Source: Nostocales cyanobacterium LEGE 11386 (GTDB lineage: Bacteria; Cyanobacteriota; Cyanobacteriia; Cyanobacteriales; Nostocaceae). Taken from it: DNA of 64,000 bases. The notes beneath the pieces were generated by a model. That model was not told where the DNA came from and did no database searches. It saw only the letters and a program-made list of their open reading frames with translations. The position numbers were made by a program, and so were the translations under genes. The stretch spans positions 1 to 64,000 of the forward strand of contig JADEXK010000004.1 of the NCBI GenBank assembly GCA_015207155.1, given 5' to 3'. This document shows positions 51,545 to 60,967 of this stretch, piece by piece. Every line of letters begins with the position of its first letter. Positions within the stretch are counted from its first letter, which is position 1.

Positions 51545-54040
51545 TTATTTAATATGAGCAATAGTCACACCACTGCCGCCGTCTGCCTGTTCTGCTGGTT
51601 CATAATTACTAATTCTGGGGTGCTGTTGCAAAAAGGCGTGGACTCCTTGCCGCAACTTTCCTGTGCCGTGTCCGTGAATAATCCAGATTGGGCCTGTAGC
51701 TTCGGAAATTGCCTTATCTAAGATAATTTCTCCATCAGCTACCCGTTTACCGCGCAAATCCACTGTATTTTTAGAGGTGCGAATTGCGGGGACGCTTTGG
51801 TCGGGTTGAGTCACTACGGCGGCGGCTGGCTTTGGTTTGACAACTGGTTCGGCTTTTTGACCATCTAAAGATTCGATATCTTCCAGTTTCACGGTCATTT
51901 TCATGATGCCAAAGCGGACACTGAATTCACCATCCTCATCGGGTGCAGTTAATACTTCTGCTGTTTGCCCAAACTGGGAAATCCGGACGCGATCGCCTAC
52001 TTTGGGCATAAACCCAATTTTGGGTTTTGGTGGCGCTGCTGGTTGATATTTTTGGGCAATTTGATTTAAGGAATCGGTGGCTTGTTGGGCATCTTGAGCT
52101 TTGGGCGTACCTTTTTGCAACTGACGAATCACTTGGGCAATTTCACCTTTAGCTTGGGCGATCGCTTGCTGTACTGCTACTTCCTGGTCAGCCCGCAAAG
52201 CCTTTTCTCGCTCTTGTAATGCTTCGGCTTTTGCGGAAACCTCTTTGTATAATTTCTCCGCCTGCTGTAACAATTTTTGGGCTTCCTCCGCTTTAGTTTC
52301 TTGGCGGCGGCGTTGCGCTTCTAAACCAGCAATCACTTGGTTAACTTCGTCTGTGGCTCCTCCTACTTGGGTTTTAGCTTGTTCTACCACTTCTGGTTTT
52401 AATCCCAAACGTCGGGCAATTGTTAGGGCGTTGGAACGTCCAGGAATGCCCCAAAGTAGACGATACGTAGGTGAAAGTGTACTTTCATCAAATTCTACTG
52501 AAGCATTTTCAAACCGTGCATCTTCGTATTTCAGTGCTTTTAATTCACCAAAGTGAGTTGTGGCGATGGTTAGTTGGGCATGATTGGCTAAATATTGCAG
52601 CAAAGCGATCGCTAAAGCGCTACCTTCAACGGGATCGGTTCCCGCGCCGACTTCATCGAGGAGGATAAGTGCTGAGTGCTGAGGAGCCAGTGCGTTGGGC
52701 GGCTTTGCCGACTTGTAGCATCTGGCGTTGCTGAGTGCTGAGTTAAGGGACAAGGTAGCATTTTCTTCCTTATTTCCAGTCCTCAGTTCCCGATCCCCAG
52801 TTCCCAATGCGTCCAAAATCCGACTAATGCGACGAATATGACCAGAAAATGTAGACAAACTTTGCTGGAGGGATTGTTCGTCACCAATATCGGCTAATAC
52901 TTGGTCAAACCAAGGTATTTCTACTGGTTCACGGGCGGGGACAAATAAACCCACCTTGGCCATTAAGGCTGCTAAAGCTAGGGTTTTTAAGGTGACAGTT
53001 TTACCCCCAGTATTTGGCCCAGTGATTGTTACTACTCGTATATGGGGACTAATTAACAAATCTACGGGAACTACGGGTTGACCTTGTTCGTGATGCTGCT
53101 GCCACACTAATAGGGGATGCCGTAAATTCCGCAGAGTAATAATTTCATTTTCTTCGCGTTTGATCAAGCGTGGGGGATTTGCCCCTAACCAAAAACTATA
53201 CCTGGCTCTGGCGGTTGCTAAATCTAACGTGGTGACAATGGCTAACAATCTTTCTAAGTCAGGCTTAACTGCTGCCACTTGCTCTGTTAAGGTACGGCGA
53301 ATTGCTTCTTCTTCTACTTGTTCTTTTCTAAGAGTCTGCCGTAATTGATTACCCAGAGGCACTACGGAATTAGGTTCTACGTAGAGAGTAGCACCACTGG
53401 TAGAAGTATCATGAACAATGCCAGGGATCGCATCTTTTTGGGGTGCTTTCACGGGGATCACAAAGCGATCGCCTCTTTGGGTAATTAGCTGTTCTTGGAC
53501 TGCCCCGGATTTTGCTTGTAAAATATTTTGCAGTTTTTGGGTAATTTGACTCCGCACTTTCCGCAAATCTGTGCGAATTTCTCCCAATTTTTGACTGGCG
53601 CGATCAGTTACCTGTCCCCGTTCATCGATACAACGGTGGATTTCTTGTTCTAATTCTGGATAAGTCCGCAAATCGGCGACTAACTGTGTCAGTATGGGCA
53701 AGTCTTCTTGGTTATCAATGACACGGCGTAAATTTCTCGCTCCTGCCAGGGTGGTAGCGATCGCTAGTAATTCATCGCCTGCTAAAATGCCGCTACGTTC
53801 TGCCCGTTCTAAAGAATCACCAATATCTTGAATGCCCTCAAACGACAGTCCTGTGGTAAAACGACTTTCCAGTTGGTAAATTTCTTTAGTTTGATCTAAT
53901 AACTGCTCACTTGCTGCCTGAGATGCAGGTATGTGAAGCTGAAGTGATGCGATCGCCCCGAGCTTAGTTGCCGCAAATGTGGAAAGATGCTGGCAAAGGC
54001 GATGCCATTCTAGTAGTTCTAAGGTTTCAGATTGGATCAA
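51545..54040 (-). CDS. mutS2: MutS2 family protein with in-frame repeat insertion
   Basis: 831 residues. MutS core with Walker A GPNTGGKTVTLKT (about 341-353), Walker B LILLDEVGAGTDP (about 458-470), TTHFGELKAL, a long coiled coil (about 560-650: QRRRQETKAEEAQKLLQQAEKLYKEV), and the C-terminal Smr nuclease domain (VDLRGKR, IIHGHGTGKLRQGVHAFL). MutS2 limits recombination and rescues collided ribosomes. Between DALG and LILLDEV about 45 extra residues (412-457) are encoded by STRR units and a 42-bp palindrome (52686-52727). They lie on a surface loop just before Walker B, so the protein may still fold. Confidence 0.95.
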   Translation of the reverse strand: MIQSETLELLEWHRLCQHLSTFAATKLGAIASLQLHIPASQAASEQLLDQTKEIYQLESRFTTGLSFEGIQDIGDSLERAERSGILAGDELLAIATTLAGARNLRRVIDNQEDLPILTQLVADLRTYPELEQEIHRCIDERGQVTDRASQKLGEIRTDLRKVRSQITQKLQNILQAKSGAVQEQLITQRGDRFVIPVKAPQKDAIPGIVHDTSTSGATLYVEPNSVVPLGNQLRQTLRKEQVEEEAIRRTLTEQVAAVKPDLERLLAIVTTLDLATARARYSFWLGANPPRLIKREENEIITLRNLRHPLLVWQQHHEQGQPVVPVDLLISPHIRVVTITGPNTGGKTVTLKTLALAALMAKVGLFVPAREPVEIPWFDQVLADIGDEQSLQQSLSTFSGHIRRISRILDALGTGDRELRTGNKEENATLSLNSALSNARCYKSAKPPNALAPQHSALILLDEVGAGTDPVEGSALAIALLQYLANHAQLTIATTHFGELKALKYEDARFENASVEFDESTLSPTYRLLWGIPGRSNALTIARRLGLKPEVVEQAKTQVGGATDEVNQVIAGLEAQRRRQETKAEEAQKLLQQAEKLYKEVSAKAEALQEREKALRADQEVAVQQAIAQAKGEIAQVIRQLQKGTPKAQDAQQATDSLNQIAQKYQPAAPPKPKIGFMPKVGDRVRISQFGQTAEVLTAPDEDGEFSVRFGIMKMTVKLEDIESLDGQKAEPVVKPKPAAAVVTQPDQSVPAIRTSKNTVDLRGKRVADGEIILDKAISEATGPIWIIHGHGTGKLRQGVHAFLQQHPRISNYEPAEQADGGSGVTIAHIK
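52667..52808. repeat. Composite repeat insertion inside mutS2
   Basis: It consists of agtgctgagtgctgag (STRR), the 42-bp palindrome (52686-52727), ctgagtgctgag again and a stretch cagtcctcagttcccgatcc, then ccagttcccaatgcg. The total is 135-142 bases, a multiple of three in effect, as the frame is kept. Confidence 0.8.
52686..52727. repeat. 42-bp palindromic repeat, copy 3 (in mutS2)
   Basis: Starts GCCAGTGCGTTGGGCGGC and ends ACTTGTAGCATCTGGCG. It differs by two bases from copy 4 (60703-60744, reverse) and is a variant of copies 1 and 2. It encodes NARCYKSAKPPNAL in MutS2. Confidence 0.88.
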
Positions 54041-54392
54041 GGCTTCAATATCTAATCTGAAAGTATCGTAGCAATTCTAGCCCCCATCAGGCTAAACCTT
54101 AAAGAGGAAAATTTGGCTTTAGTCCACATCTCCATCACATCTCTCTTCTTACCAAAGTATGAGTGCTTGTTCACAATTGAATATTGCTGTTAATATTTTA
54201 AGGCAAATTTAATATTTTATTTTTTGAAAAAAGCTAAATTTATTCACTAATTTTGCTACAAATCATCAAGAAATATATTTTTCTATTTAGATAAAAAACA
54301 TTAATAACATAGACAATGTAATATTTGATGTTAAAAAGTGTAATACTAATTTCATATACTTTTAGCGTAACTAGATAAATTCACAAAATTTT
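54041..54392. promoter_or_regulatory. Divergent spacer mutS2 / YqiJ-like gene
   Basis: 352 very AT-rich bases; promoters for both genes are expected. No specific site could be assigned. Confidence 0.35.
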
Positions 54393-55058
54393 ATGCTGTT
54401 TAACTCAGCTAACTTGCCCTATTGGATTTTCCTGGGGATGGGAGTATTGCTATTTTTGTTCGTGATTTTTTCTGGTGGAGGAGAACAAGATACAGATACA
54501 GATGCAGACTACGATACAGATACTAATGGCGAATTTAATGTCTCCCAATTGTGGGGATGGGTAGGTATTGGCAAAGCTCCACTTATCTTGTTACTGGCAA
54601 CAGATTTGAGTTTATGGGGTATTGTGGGCTGGATGTTGAATGTTTTATCTAGTAGCCTTTTCACGGGAAATATTACTAATTTTGCCGGCAGTATAGTGTT
54701 ATTTGCTTCCCTGCTAATCAGCTTATTTATGGGAAGATTGATCGCAGAACCAATTGGCAAAATTTTTGCAGAATTTGGTGAAGATACAAGTAGCGATCGC
54801 TTGATTGGCTGTGTGGGAACTGTCGCTTCTTTTTATATTCCTCTGGAAAATCAAAGCAAAATTGGGCAAGTAGATGTGCTGGATACAAAACGGAATTTAC
54901 TAACGATTAGCGCGGTTTTACCAGAATGGGCAACAGTTGCCCCCCAACGCGGTGAAAACGTGATTATTATTGAATTTAAATCTCAAAAATACGTAGTTAT
55001 TGCCAAAGATAGTCCTGATGAAGAACATTGGTTAGCTAATTCATCGCCGAGAAATTAA
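54393..55058 (+). CDS. YqiJ-like membrane protein with OB fold (NfeD-related)
   Basis: 221 residues. Three spans: PYWIFLGMGVLLFLFVIFSGGG, APLILLLATDLSLWGIVGWMLNV and FAGSIVLFASLLISLFMGRLI. Between them is an acidic DTDTDADYDTDT stretch. The C-terminal 75 residues (DRLIGCVGTVASFYIPLENQSKIGQVDVLD, ENVIIIEFKSQKYVVIA) form an OB-fold domain as in YqiJ and NfeD proteins, which partner flotillins. It is 23 bases upstream of the flotillin gene, with GGAG between. They are surely one operon. Confidence 0.88.
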   Translation: MLFNSANLPYWIFLGMGVLLFLFVIFSGGGEQDTDTDADYDTDTNGEFNVSQLWGWVGIGKAPLILLLATDLSLWGIVGWMLNVLSSSLFTGNITNFAGSIVLFASLLISLFMGRLIAEPIGKIFAEFGEDTSSDRLIGCVGTVASFYIPLENQSKIGQVDVLDTKRNLLTISAVLPEWATVAPQRGENVIIIEFKSQKYVVIAKDSPDEEHWLANSSPRN

Positions 55059-55081
55059 ATTTATTAAATTAGGAGAAAAAT

Positions 55082-57031
55082 ATGTTATTTTGGTTAACTT
55101 TTATCCAGTCATTACCAAGTGTTGCAGCCAATGAAATTTCATCAATTCAGCTGCAAGCAAAGCAGAATCAAACAAAATTAACTGTTCCCACCATTCCAGT
55201 CACAATCAAGCCGACTATGGCTCAAATTAATGGTGGATTACTATTTCCGGGAGTTATTGCAGCTTTAGTTGTCTTGCTGCTTTTAAGTCTTTACGCTTAT
55301 ACACGAGTTTACGAAGTCACACCCAATAACGAAGCTTTTGTGAGAACTGGAGGACTTTTTATTAAAAAGAAATCGGTGATTCTCTATGGTGGTTGTATTG
55401 TTTTACCTGGGTTTCATCAGCTTACCCGTGTTCCTTTACGAGAAATTTCCATTGATGTGGAACGTACTGGAAAATTAGCTGTACGAACTAAAGATTACCT
55501 AAGAGCGGATATCAGAGTCACTTTTTATGTATGTATTAATGCCTCTGAAGAAGATGTTTTAACAGCAGCAGCCAGATTATCGCAAAATGGTAACAAAATT
55601 ACCCCTGAAGATATCAAAAATGCTTTAGAAAAACGGGCAGATGATGCAATTAGAGCAGCAGCAAAAACTAAAGATATAGCAGAAATTGATTCTGATAAAT
55701 TGGGGTTTGCCCAAGAGGTATTGAATTTAGTTGAACCAGATTTGAAAAAAGTAGGATTAACTCTCAATAACATTGCCATTTCGGAAATATTAGAGAGTGT
55801 TACCTATGATCCTGATAGTTTCTTTGATGCCCAAGGTGTGCGTTTACGAACAGAAATTATTCAGCGTTCCATTCAACAAAAACGCGAAGTAGAATTGACA
55901 ACTCAAGTAGCAATCGAACAAAAAGAACTAGATGCCCAAAAGCGATCGCTACAAATTGCCCAAGAACAAGAAAGCGCTAAACTCGCACAAAAATTGCAAG
56001 TAGAGGCGCTAAAGGCACAGCGAGAACGGGAAATTCAAGAAGCAAAAGATAAAGAAGCAGCAGCAATCCAAAGAAGTAAAATTTTGCAGGAAAAATTAGT
56101 TGAAGAGGAAGAAATCCGCAAAAAATTAGCTTTGCAACAAAGCCAAATTGAAGCCGATATTGCCCTAGAAGAGCGCAATAAACAGCTAAAAGTGACACAA
56201 GCACTGCAAAAACAAGAAGCGGAAATTGCCGAAATTGAGCGCCAACAAAAGGTAGAGTCTGGCAGGTTGCAAGCACAAGTGCAGATAGTCGAGTCAGAAA
56301 AACTAGCACGAATAGCTCAGGAAGACGTGGCGATCGCCATTGCTACTAAAAAGCGTGAAAGCTTTATTGCACAGGCAGAACAAGCCAAAGCTCAAGAATC
56401 AGTTAATACAGCAGGCGAAATTGAAAAAGCCGAACGCACCAAGCGCTTGTCAACCATTGCTGCTGAACGAGAAGCTCAAGAAAGAAGTATTAGCGATCGC
56501 AACGTCGTAGAAATCGATGCTTTTCGTCGTCGTCGCCAAGCAGAAATCGCTCAAGAAGCAGCAGAATTAGAAGCTGAGGCAATTCGCATCCTCGCAGCAG
56601 CTAACCGCGATAAAGTCCTAGCAGAGGCAGAAGCTTTGCAAGTGAAAATTGCCGCCGAAAATACCATTAGTAACGCCAACCTCACCGCCAAAATTATCAC
56701 GACAATTTGGCCAGAATTAGCCGATAAACTTCCAGAAATTGTCACCGCTCTCGCACCACAACCAGGCGTTTTAGGGGATACTCGCATTTACTCATTCCCA
56801 GGCGCAAATGGTAGTAACGGCAGTCAAGATATCAACAAATTACTCTTATCTACCAGTGGACTTTCTTTAATCAACACCCTACTTGACGAAGGTAAATTAA
56901 GCGAATTAATTGGTCAAATTAGCCATCTAGTACGTGATAAAAACCAAGGAATGACTGACACAGCCAGCAATATTTCCTTAACAACTAATCCAACACCAAC
57001 CCTCAGCCAACACAATACAGCAACTGATTAA
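55082..57031 (+). CDS. Flotillin-family protein (YqiK-like)
   Basis: 649 residues. One N-terminal span (GGLLFPGVIAALVVLLLLSLYAYTRVY, about 50-76), SPFH/band-7 domain (about 80-270: EAFVRTGGLFIKKKSVILYGGCIVLPGFHQ, DYLRADIRVTFYVCIN), a long alanine/glutamate-rich coiled coil (about 270-530) and a C-terminal oligomerisation part (KIITTIWPELADKLPEIVTALAPQPG). It builds scaffolds that order membrane microdomains. The first 45 residues look like a signal-type extension; a start at a later ATG (MAQINGGLLF, residue 47) is possible. Confidence 0.92.
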   Translation: MLFWLTFIQSLPSVAANEISSIQLQAKQNQTKLTVPTIPVTIKPTMAQINGGLLFPGVIAALVVLLLLSLYAYTRVYEVTPNNEAFVRTGGLFIKKKSVILYGGCIVLPGFHQLTRVPLREISIDVERTGKLAVRTKDYLRADIRVTFYVCINASEEDVLTAAARLSQNGNKITPEDIKNALEKRADDAIRAAAKTKDIAEIDSDKLGFAQEVLNLVEPDLKKVGLTLNNIAISEILESVTYDPDSFFDAQGVRLRTEIIQRSIQQKREVELTTQVAIEQKELDAQKRSLQIAQEQESAKLAQKLQVEALKAQREREIQEAKDKEAAAIQRSKILQEKLVEEEEIRKKLALQQSQIEADIALEERNKQLKVTQALQKQEAEIAEIERQQKVESGRLQAQVQIVESEKLARIAQEDVAIAIATKKRESFIAQAEQAKAQESVNTAGEIEKAERTKRLSTIAAEREAQERSISDRNVVEIDAFRRRRQAEIAQEAAELEAEAIRILAAANRDKVLAEAEALQVKIAAENTISNANLTAKIITTIWPELADKLPEIVTALAPQPGVLGDTRIYSFPGANGSNGSQDINKLLLSTSGLSLINTLLDEGKLSELIGQISHLVRDKNQGMTDTASNISLTTNPTPTLSQHNTATD

Positions 57032-57093
57032 ACAAAACCCCTGTATTCAATGTTTAAAATAGCTTTAGCCATTTTTTACCGTTCTCCATTTCC

Positions 57094-57121
57094 TGTTCCC
57101 TGTTCCCTGTTCCCTGTTCCC
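57094..57121. repeat. STRR: four exact TGTTCCC units
   Basis: Four perfect heptamers between the flotillin gene and guaB3. Confidence 0.9.
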
Positions 57122-57210
57122 CATCTTAATGGTTACTGGCAAAAAAAACCGCTCCAAATCCCCTCACAATTTGATACCCTAGCTTAAACAGATTTGAGAA
57201 AAGTTAAAGC

Positions 57211-58374
57211 GTGGAAATTCAACTTGGGCGGGGAAAAAAAGCTCGTAGAGCATATGGAATTGATGAAATTGCTCTAGTTCCCGGTAACAGAACACTCGAT
57301 CCGAGTTTGGCAGATACTAAGTGGCGCATTGGCAATATTGAGCGGGAAATCCCGATAATTGCCAGTGCCATGGATGGCGTAGTCGATGTGCGGATGGCTG
57401 TACATTTGTCACAGCTAGGCGCATTGGGTGTCATTAACTTAGAGGGTATCCAAACTCGCTATGCTGATCCAGAACCGATTTTAGATCGAATTGCCTCCGT
57501 AGGGAAAAATGAATTTGTTTCCCTGATGCAGGAACTCTATGCCGAACCCATAAAGCCGGAATTAATTGAAAAACGTATTCAGGAAATTAAACAACAAGGT
57601 GGCATTGCGGCGGTGAGTGCTACCCCAGCCGGGGCAAGTAAATATGGTGAGGTAGTGGCCAAAGCTGGGGCAGATTTGTTTTTTGTGCAGGCTACAGTAG
57701 TCTCTACGGCACATCTATCACCAGAGGAGATAGTTCCCCTCGATTTGGCAGAATTTTGCCGTTCTATGCCCATTCCTGTGGCTTTGGGGAATTGCGTGAC
57801 TTATGAAGTCACTTTGAATTTATTGAAAGCTGGGGCTGCTGCTGTACTGGTGGGAATTGGGCCTGGTGCCGCTTGTACCTCCCGGGGAGTGTTAGGTGTA
57901 GGTGTACCTCAGGCAACTGCGATCGCTGATTGTGCCGCCGCCAGAGATGATTATTATCAGGAAACTGGTAACTACATCCCCATCATTGCCGATGGTGGTC
58001 TAATCACTGGTGGCGACATTTGTAAATGCATCGCCTGCGGTGCGGATGGTGTGATGATTGGTTCTCCCTTTGCCAGAGCCGCCGAAGCCCCAGGACGAGG
58101 CTATCATTGGGGGATGGCAACTCCTAGCCCAGTATTGCCCCGTGGCACCCGCATTAGCGTTGGCACCACTGGCTCTCTTGAGCAAATCCTCATTGGTCCT
58201 GCGGGACTAGATGATGGTACTCATAATCTTGTGGGAGCCTTAAAAACTAGTATGGGCACATTAGGAGCCAAAAACATCAAAGAAATGCAGCAAGTTGAAG
58301 TTGTGATTGCGCCTTCTCTATTAACAGAAGGTAAGGTTTACCAAAAAGCTCAACAATTAGGTATGGGTAAATAA
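57211..58374 (+). CDS. guaB3: GuaB3-family IMP dehydrogenase-related protein
   Basis: 387 residues. TIM barrel of the IMPDH/GMPR family without CBS domains: GRGKKARRAYGIDEIALVPGNRT, IIASAMDGVVDVRMA, the catalytic loop GIGPGAACTSRGVLGVGVPQATA with Cys about 222, IIADGGLITGGDICKCIACGADGVMIGSPFARA. GuaB3 of Synechocystis is reported to act as a GMP reductase rather than as an IMP dehydrogenase, but I know this from the family only. The start is GTG. It is monocistronic. Confidence 0.93.
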   Translation: MEIQLGRGKKARRAYGIDEIALVPGNRTLDPSLADTKWRIGNIEREIPIIASAMDGVVDVRMAVHLSQLGALGVINLEGIQTRYADPEPILDRIASVGKNEFVSLMQELYAEPIKPELIEKRIQEIKQQGGIAAVSATPAGASKYGEVVAKAGADLFFVQATVVSTAHLSPEEIVPLDLAEFCRSMPIPVALGNCVTYEVTLNLLKAGAAAVLVGIGPGAACTSRGVLGVGVPQATAIADCAAARDDYYQETGNYIPIIADGGLITGGDICKCIACGADGVMIGSPFARAAEAPGRGYHWGMATPSPVLPRGTRISVGTTGSLEQILIGPAGLDDGTHNLVGALKTSMGTLGAKNIKEMQQVEVVIAPSLLTEGKVYQKAQQLGMGK

Positions 58375-58548
58375 AGGGAGTGGGGATGGGGAAATAATTT
58401 TGTTATATATACCTAATGTCCCATTCCCAAATTTAAATCCTTAAGAAAATTTTTCCAGACTCTTAAACAATCCCTGGAAAAATCACATATGTCGCCTACA
58501 ATAGAAATAGCGGAGACGCATGTTTCCGTTCACTCCTCACACCACACT

Positions 58549-58580
58549 CCGCCCGGACTACTGTTCGGGCGGTTCCTTAT
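58549..58580 (+). terminator. Hairpin upstream of trxA
   Basis: ccgcccgga (58549-58557) pairs with ttcgggcgg (58564-58572) across a six-base loop (one G-T pair), followed by a short T-rich tail (ttcctta). It lies 129 bases before the trxA start and 175 bases after guaB3. It may end a short leader transcript or a small RNA, or regulate trxA. Confidence 0.55.
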
Positions 58581-58700
58581 GTTTGTGCATAATTTCTTTA
58601 GCTTCGTTGCAAATGTACATTCTTCACTTCTTAGCTGCTGTTTTTGCTATGGTAGAATTTTCACGAAACTCAGAAATATAATTGGCAAAGGTTTTTAGGC

Positions 58701-59024
58701 ATGTCAGCAGCCGCACAAGTTACGGATTCTAGTTTTAAGCAAGAAGTACTCGACAGCGATGTACCCGTTTTAGTTGACTTTTGGGCGCCCTGGTGCGGTC
58801 CTTGCCGCATGGTAGCTCCTGTTGTAGAAGAAATTGCCTCTCAGTACGAAGGTCAAATAAAAGTAGTGAAAGTCAATACTGACGAGAATCCTAATGTTGC
58901 TAGTCAGTACGGTATCCGCAGCATCCCCACATTAATGATTTTTAAAGGTGGGCAAAAAGTTGATATGGTGGTCGGTGCCGTGCCTAAAACTACATTAGCT
59001 AACACGTTGGAAAAATATCTTTGA
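58701..59024 (+). CDS. trxA: Thioredoxin TrxA
   Basis: 107 residues, a single thioredoxin domain. The active site WCGPC is at residues 31-35 ([14 protein letters not shown]); the cis-proline is in [13 protein letters not shown]. It is m-type-like and reduces target disulfides using ferredoxin-thioredoxin reductase or NTR. It is monocistronic. Confidence 0.97.
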   Translation: MSAAAQVTDSSFKQEVLDSDVPVLVDFWAPWCGPCRMVAPVVEEIASQYEGQIKVVKVNTDENPNVASQYGIRSIPTLMIFKGGQKVDMVVGAVPKTTLANTLEKYL

Positions 59025-59541
59025 AACTCAATTGGTAGCAAAATCCTTTTGAGTCTTCCATTGGCTTTAGGTTTAGGTAAATATTTGTTAACAAGTTTGC
59101 GAGACGCGAGACTTCGCGTCTCCAAAAAACTTTCTCCAGTGGTAAACAGTGCTAGATTACCACTGCTAAAGTAATATGTTATTCCTTGAAAGGTGATCTC
59201 TATTTTTTGCCTCTCACCGAAAATAACTTATGGGGTGTAGTAAGTCAAAGATTTATTGATGTTTACACTTAAATTTATATTTTTCTTTATTCGTCCCCAT
59301 ACCCCTTTGATAAATAGTAAGACGTTTGTGTAACAAAGTAGTGTTTTATGTGTATTACATTCTTTACCAGCGCCTTGATTAATATGAACAAAAGGTACTT
59401 TTTACAGTTAAGAAATCATCAATAGTATTTAATATGTTGATAGTCAAAAATTATGGACTATCAAATAGTAACTGCGCGAAGCGGTTGTAAATTGCAGGCC
59501 AAAATTAGGTAAAATGTAATGCCATTGTAGCGGCAGTTCTC
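59025..59541. other. Spacer trxA / LOG gene with hairpin
   Basis: 517 bases without a gene. gagacgcga (59101-59109) pairs perfectly with tcgcgtctc (59114-59122) around a 4-base loop. Because an A-run follows, it is not a terminator in the plus direction. The last part (59440-59541) should hold the LOG gene promoter. Confidence 0.45.
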
Positions 59542-60612
59542 ATGACCTCATCTGCGTCGTTTGATACATTAGAGACTCTCCAAGCGGACATCGCTGAACT
59601 AATTGATCGCTTACCGACGTTAAAAAATCGGCAACTTATTCAGCAGGCACTCGCTACCATAGTACGTCTAGCTGAAAGTGAGGTTGACCGTCTTGATTGG
59701 AAAATCTTGTCGGCTGCGTTAGCAGATATGGAACGAGGTTTCCAACTCTTTTATGACTATCGACATGTTCGCAAAGTAACTATTTTTGGTTCTGCTCGTC
59801 TATCGCCAGAAACACCAGAGTATCTCATGGCCCTTGAGTTTGCTCGTGCTGTTACTCAGTTGGGATTTATGGTGATGACAGGCGGCGGCGGTGGCATCAT
59901 GCAGGCAGGTCACGAAGGTGCTGGGCGAGATAATTCCTTTGGCTTAAATATTCAGTTGCCATTTGAGCAGCAGGCAAACCCCTTTATTGAGGGCGATCCT
60001 AAGCTGATTCACTTCAAGTATTTCTTCACCCGCAAGCTGTTCCTTCTCAAAGAAAGTGATGCTGTCGCCTTATTTCCTGGAGGATTTGGCACTCAAGATG
60101 AAGCTTTTGAGTGTATGACCTTAAGCCAGACAGGTAAGTTTGGCCCTGTCCCTGTAGTATTAATTGACCATCCAGGTGGAGATTACTGGTGGTCTTGGAG
60201 CAAATATATTGATCAGCAACTGGTACAAAAAGGTCTTGTGAGTCCTGAAGATCCCAGCCTTTACACAGTGACAGACAACCTCGAAGTAGCTTGTAATGCC
60301 ATTACTGGTTTTTACCGGGTCTATCACTCTAGTCGTTATGTCGGTGAGCAGTTGGTAATTCGCTTGTCATCAGAACTATCTGATGCTGAGGTAGAGAAGT
60401 TAAATGCTAACTTCGGCGACATTCTCGTGAAAGGAAGGATTGAAAAAAGTCAAACTTTGCCTCAAGAAAACAATGACGAAACAGTTGAACTACCACGCCT
60501 CGTGTTGTACTTTAATCAACGTGACTTGGGTCGTTTGTATCAGATGATTGCGGCAATTAACCAGATGGGTACACCTTCAGTTGAAGACAAGGCACATCCA
60601 GAAAGGAAGTAG
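59542..60612 (+). CDS. LOG-family protein (TIGR00730-like, Rossmann)
   Basis: 356 residues, longer than classic LOG phosphoribohydrolases (about 200). The N-terminal 75 residues are helical. The Rossmann part has VTIFGSARLSPETPEY, MVMTGGGGGIMQAGHEGAG and the signature ALFPGGFGTQDEAFE (PGGxGTxxE; about 175-190). The C-terminal 120 residues (YRVYHSSRYVGEQLVIRLSSELSDAEVEKLNANFGDIL) are extra. LOG enzymes release cytokinin-type bases or handle nucleotides; the substrate of this long form is unknown. Confidence 0.88.
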   Translation: MTSSASFDTLETLQADIAELIDRLPTLKNRQLIQQALATIVRLAESEVDRLDWKILSAALADMERGFQLFYDYRHVRKVTIFGSARLSPETPEYLMALEFARAVTQLGFMVMTGGGGGIMQAGHEGAGRDNSFGLNIQLPFEQQANPFIEGDPKLIHFKYFFTRKLFLLKESDAVALFPGGFGTQDEAFECMTLSQTGKFGPVPVVLIDHPGGDYWWSWSKYIDQQLVQKGLVSPEDPSLYTVTDNLEVACNAITGFYRVYHSSRYVGEQLVIRLSSELSDAEVEKLNANFGDILVKGRIEKSQTLPQENNDETVELPRLVLYFNQRDLGRLYQMIAAINQMGTPSVEDKAHPERK

Positions 60613-60967
60613 GCATTAGGGGTGGGTTTTTCCACCCTTTGCTTATTTGGTTGTTATTTGCGGATATTTGAGAAGTCTAAGCCCTGGTGACTAGAAGTCT
60701 CGCGCCAGTTGCTACAAGTCGGCGAAGCCGCCCAACGCACTGGCTTGGCTAGACAAACTAATACCTCAGCTAAGAAATTTTATGGTTATTCTCCTGTATA
60801 GAAAATCATAAAAAAAGAGAATTATTGGGGAATTGTAAAACCTGTAACCAAAATCAGATTATTTAACCCACTTCCAGATGAGAAAAACACCAGTTATCAT
60901 GGCTCAATGCTGATTAGCATCAAAAAGACTGTATATTAGCACAGGAAACAACATAAGGGGATAAAAT
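60613..60967. other. Spacer LOG / dacB with palindromic repeat
   Basis: 355 bases, no gene. A weak hairpin gggtgg/ccaccc at 60620-60637 with T-rich loop may terminate the LOG message. The 42-bp palindrome copy 4 is inside. Confidence 0.45.
60703..60744 (-). repeat. 42-bp palindromic repeat, copy 4
   Basis: The reverse strand is GCCAGTGCGTTGGGCGGC at the start and GTAGCAACTGGCG at the end; two differences from the copy in mutS2. Confidence 0.88.
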
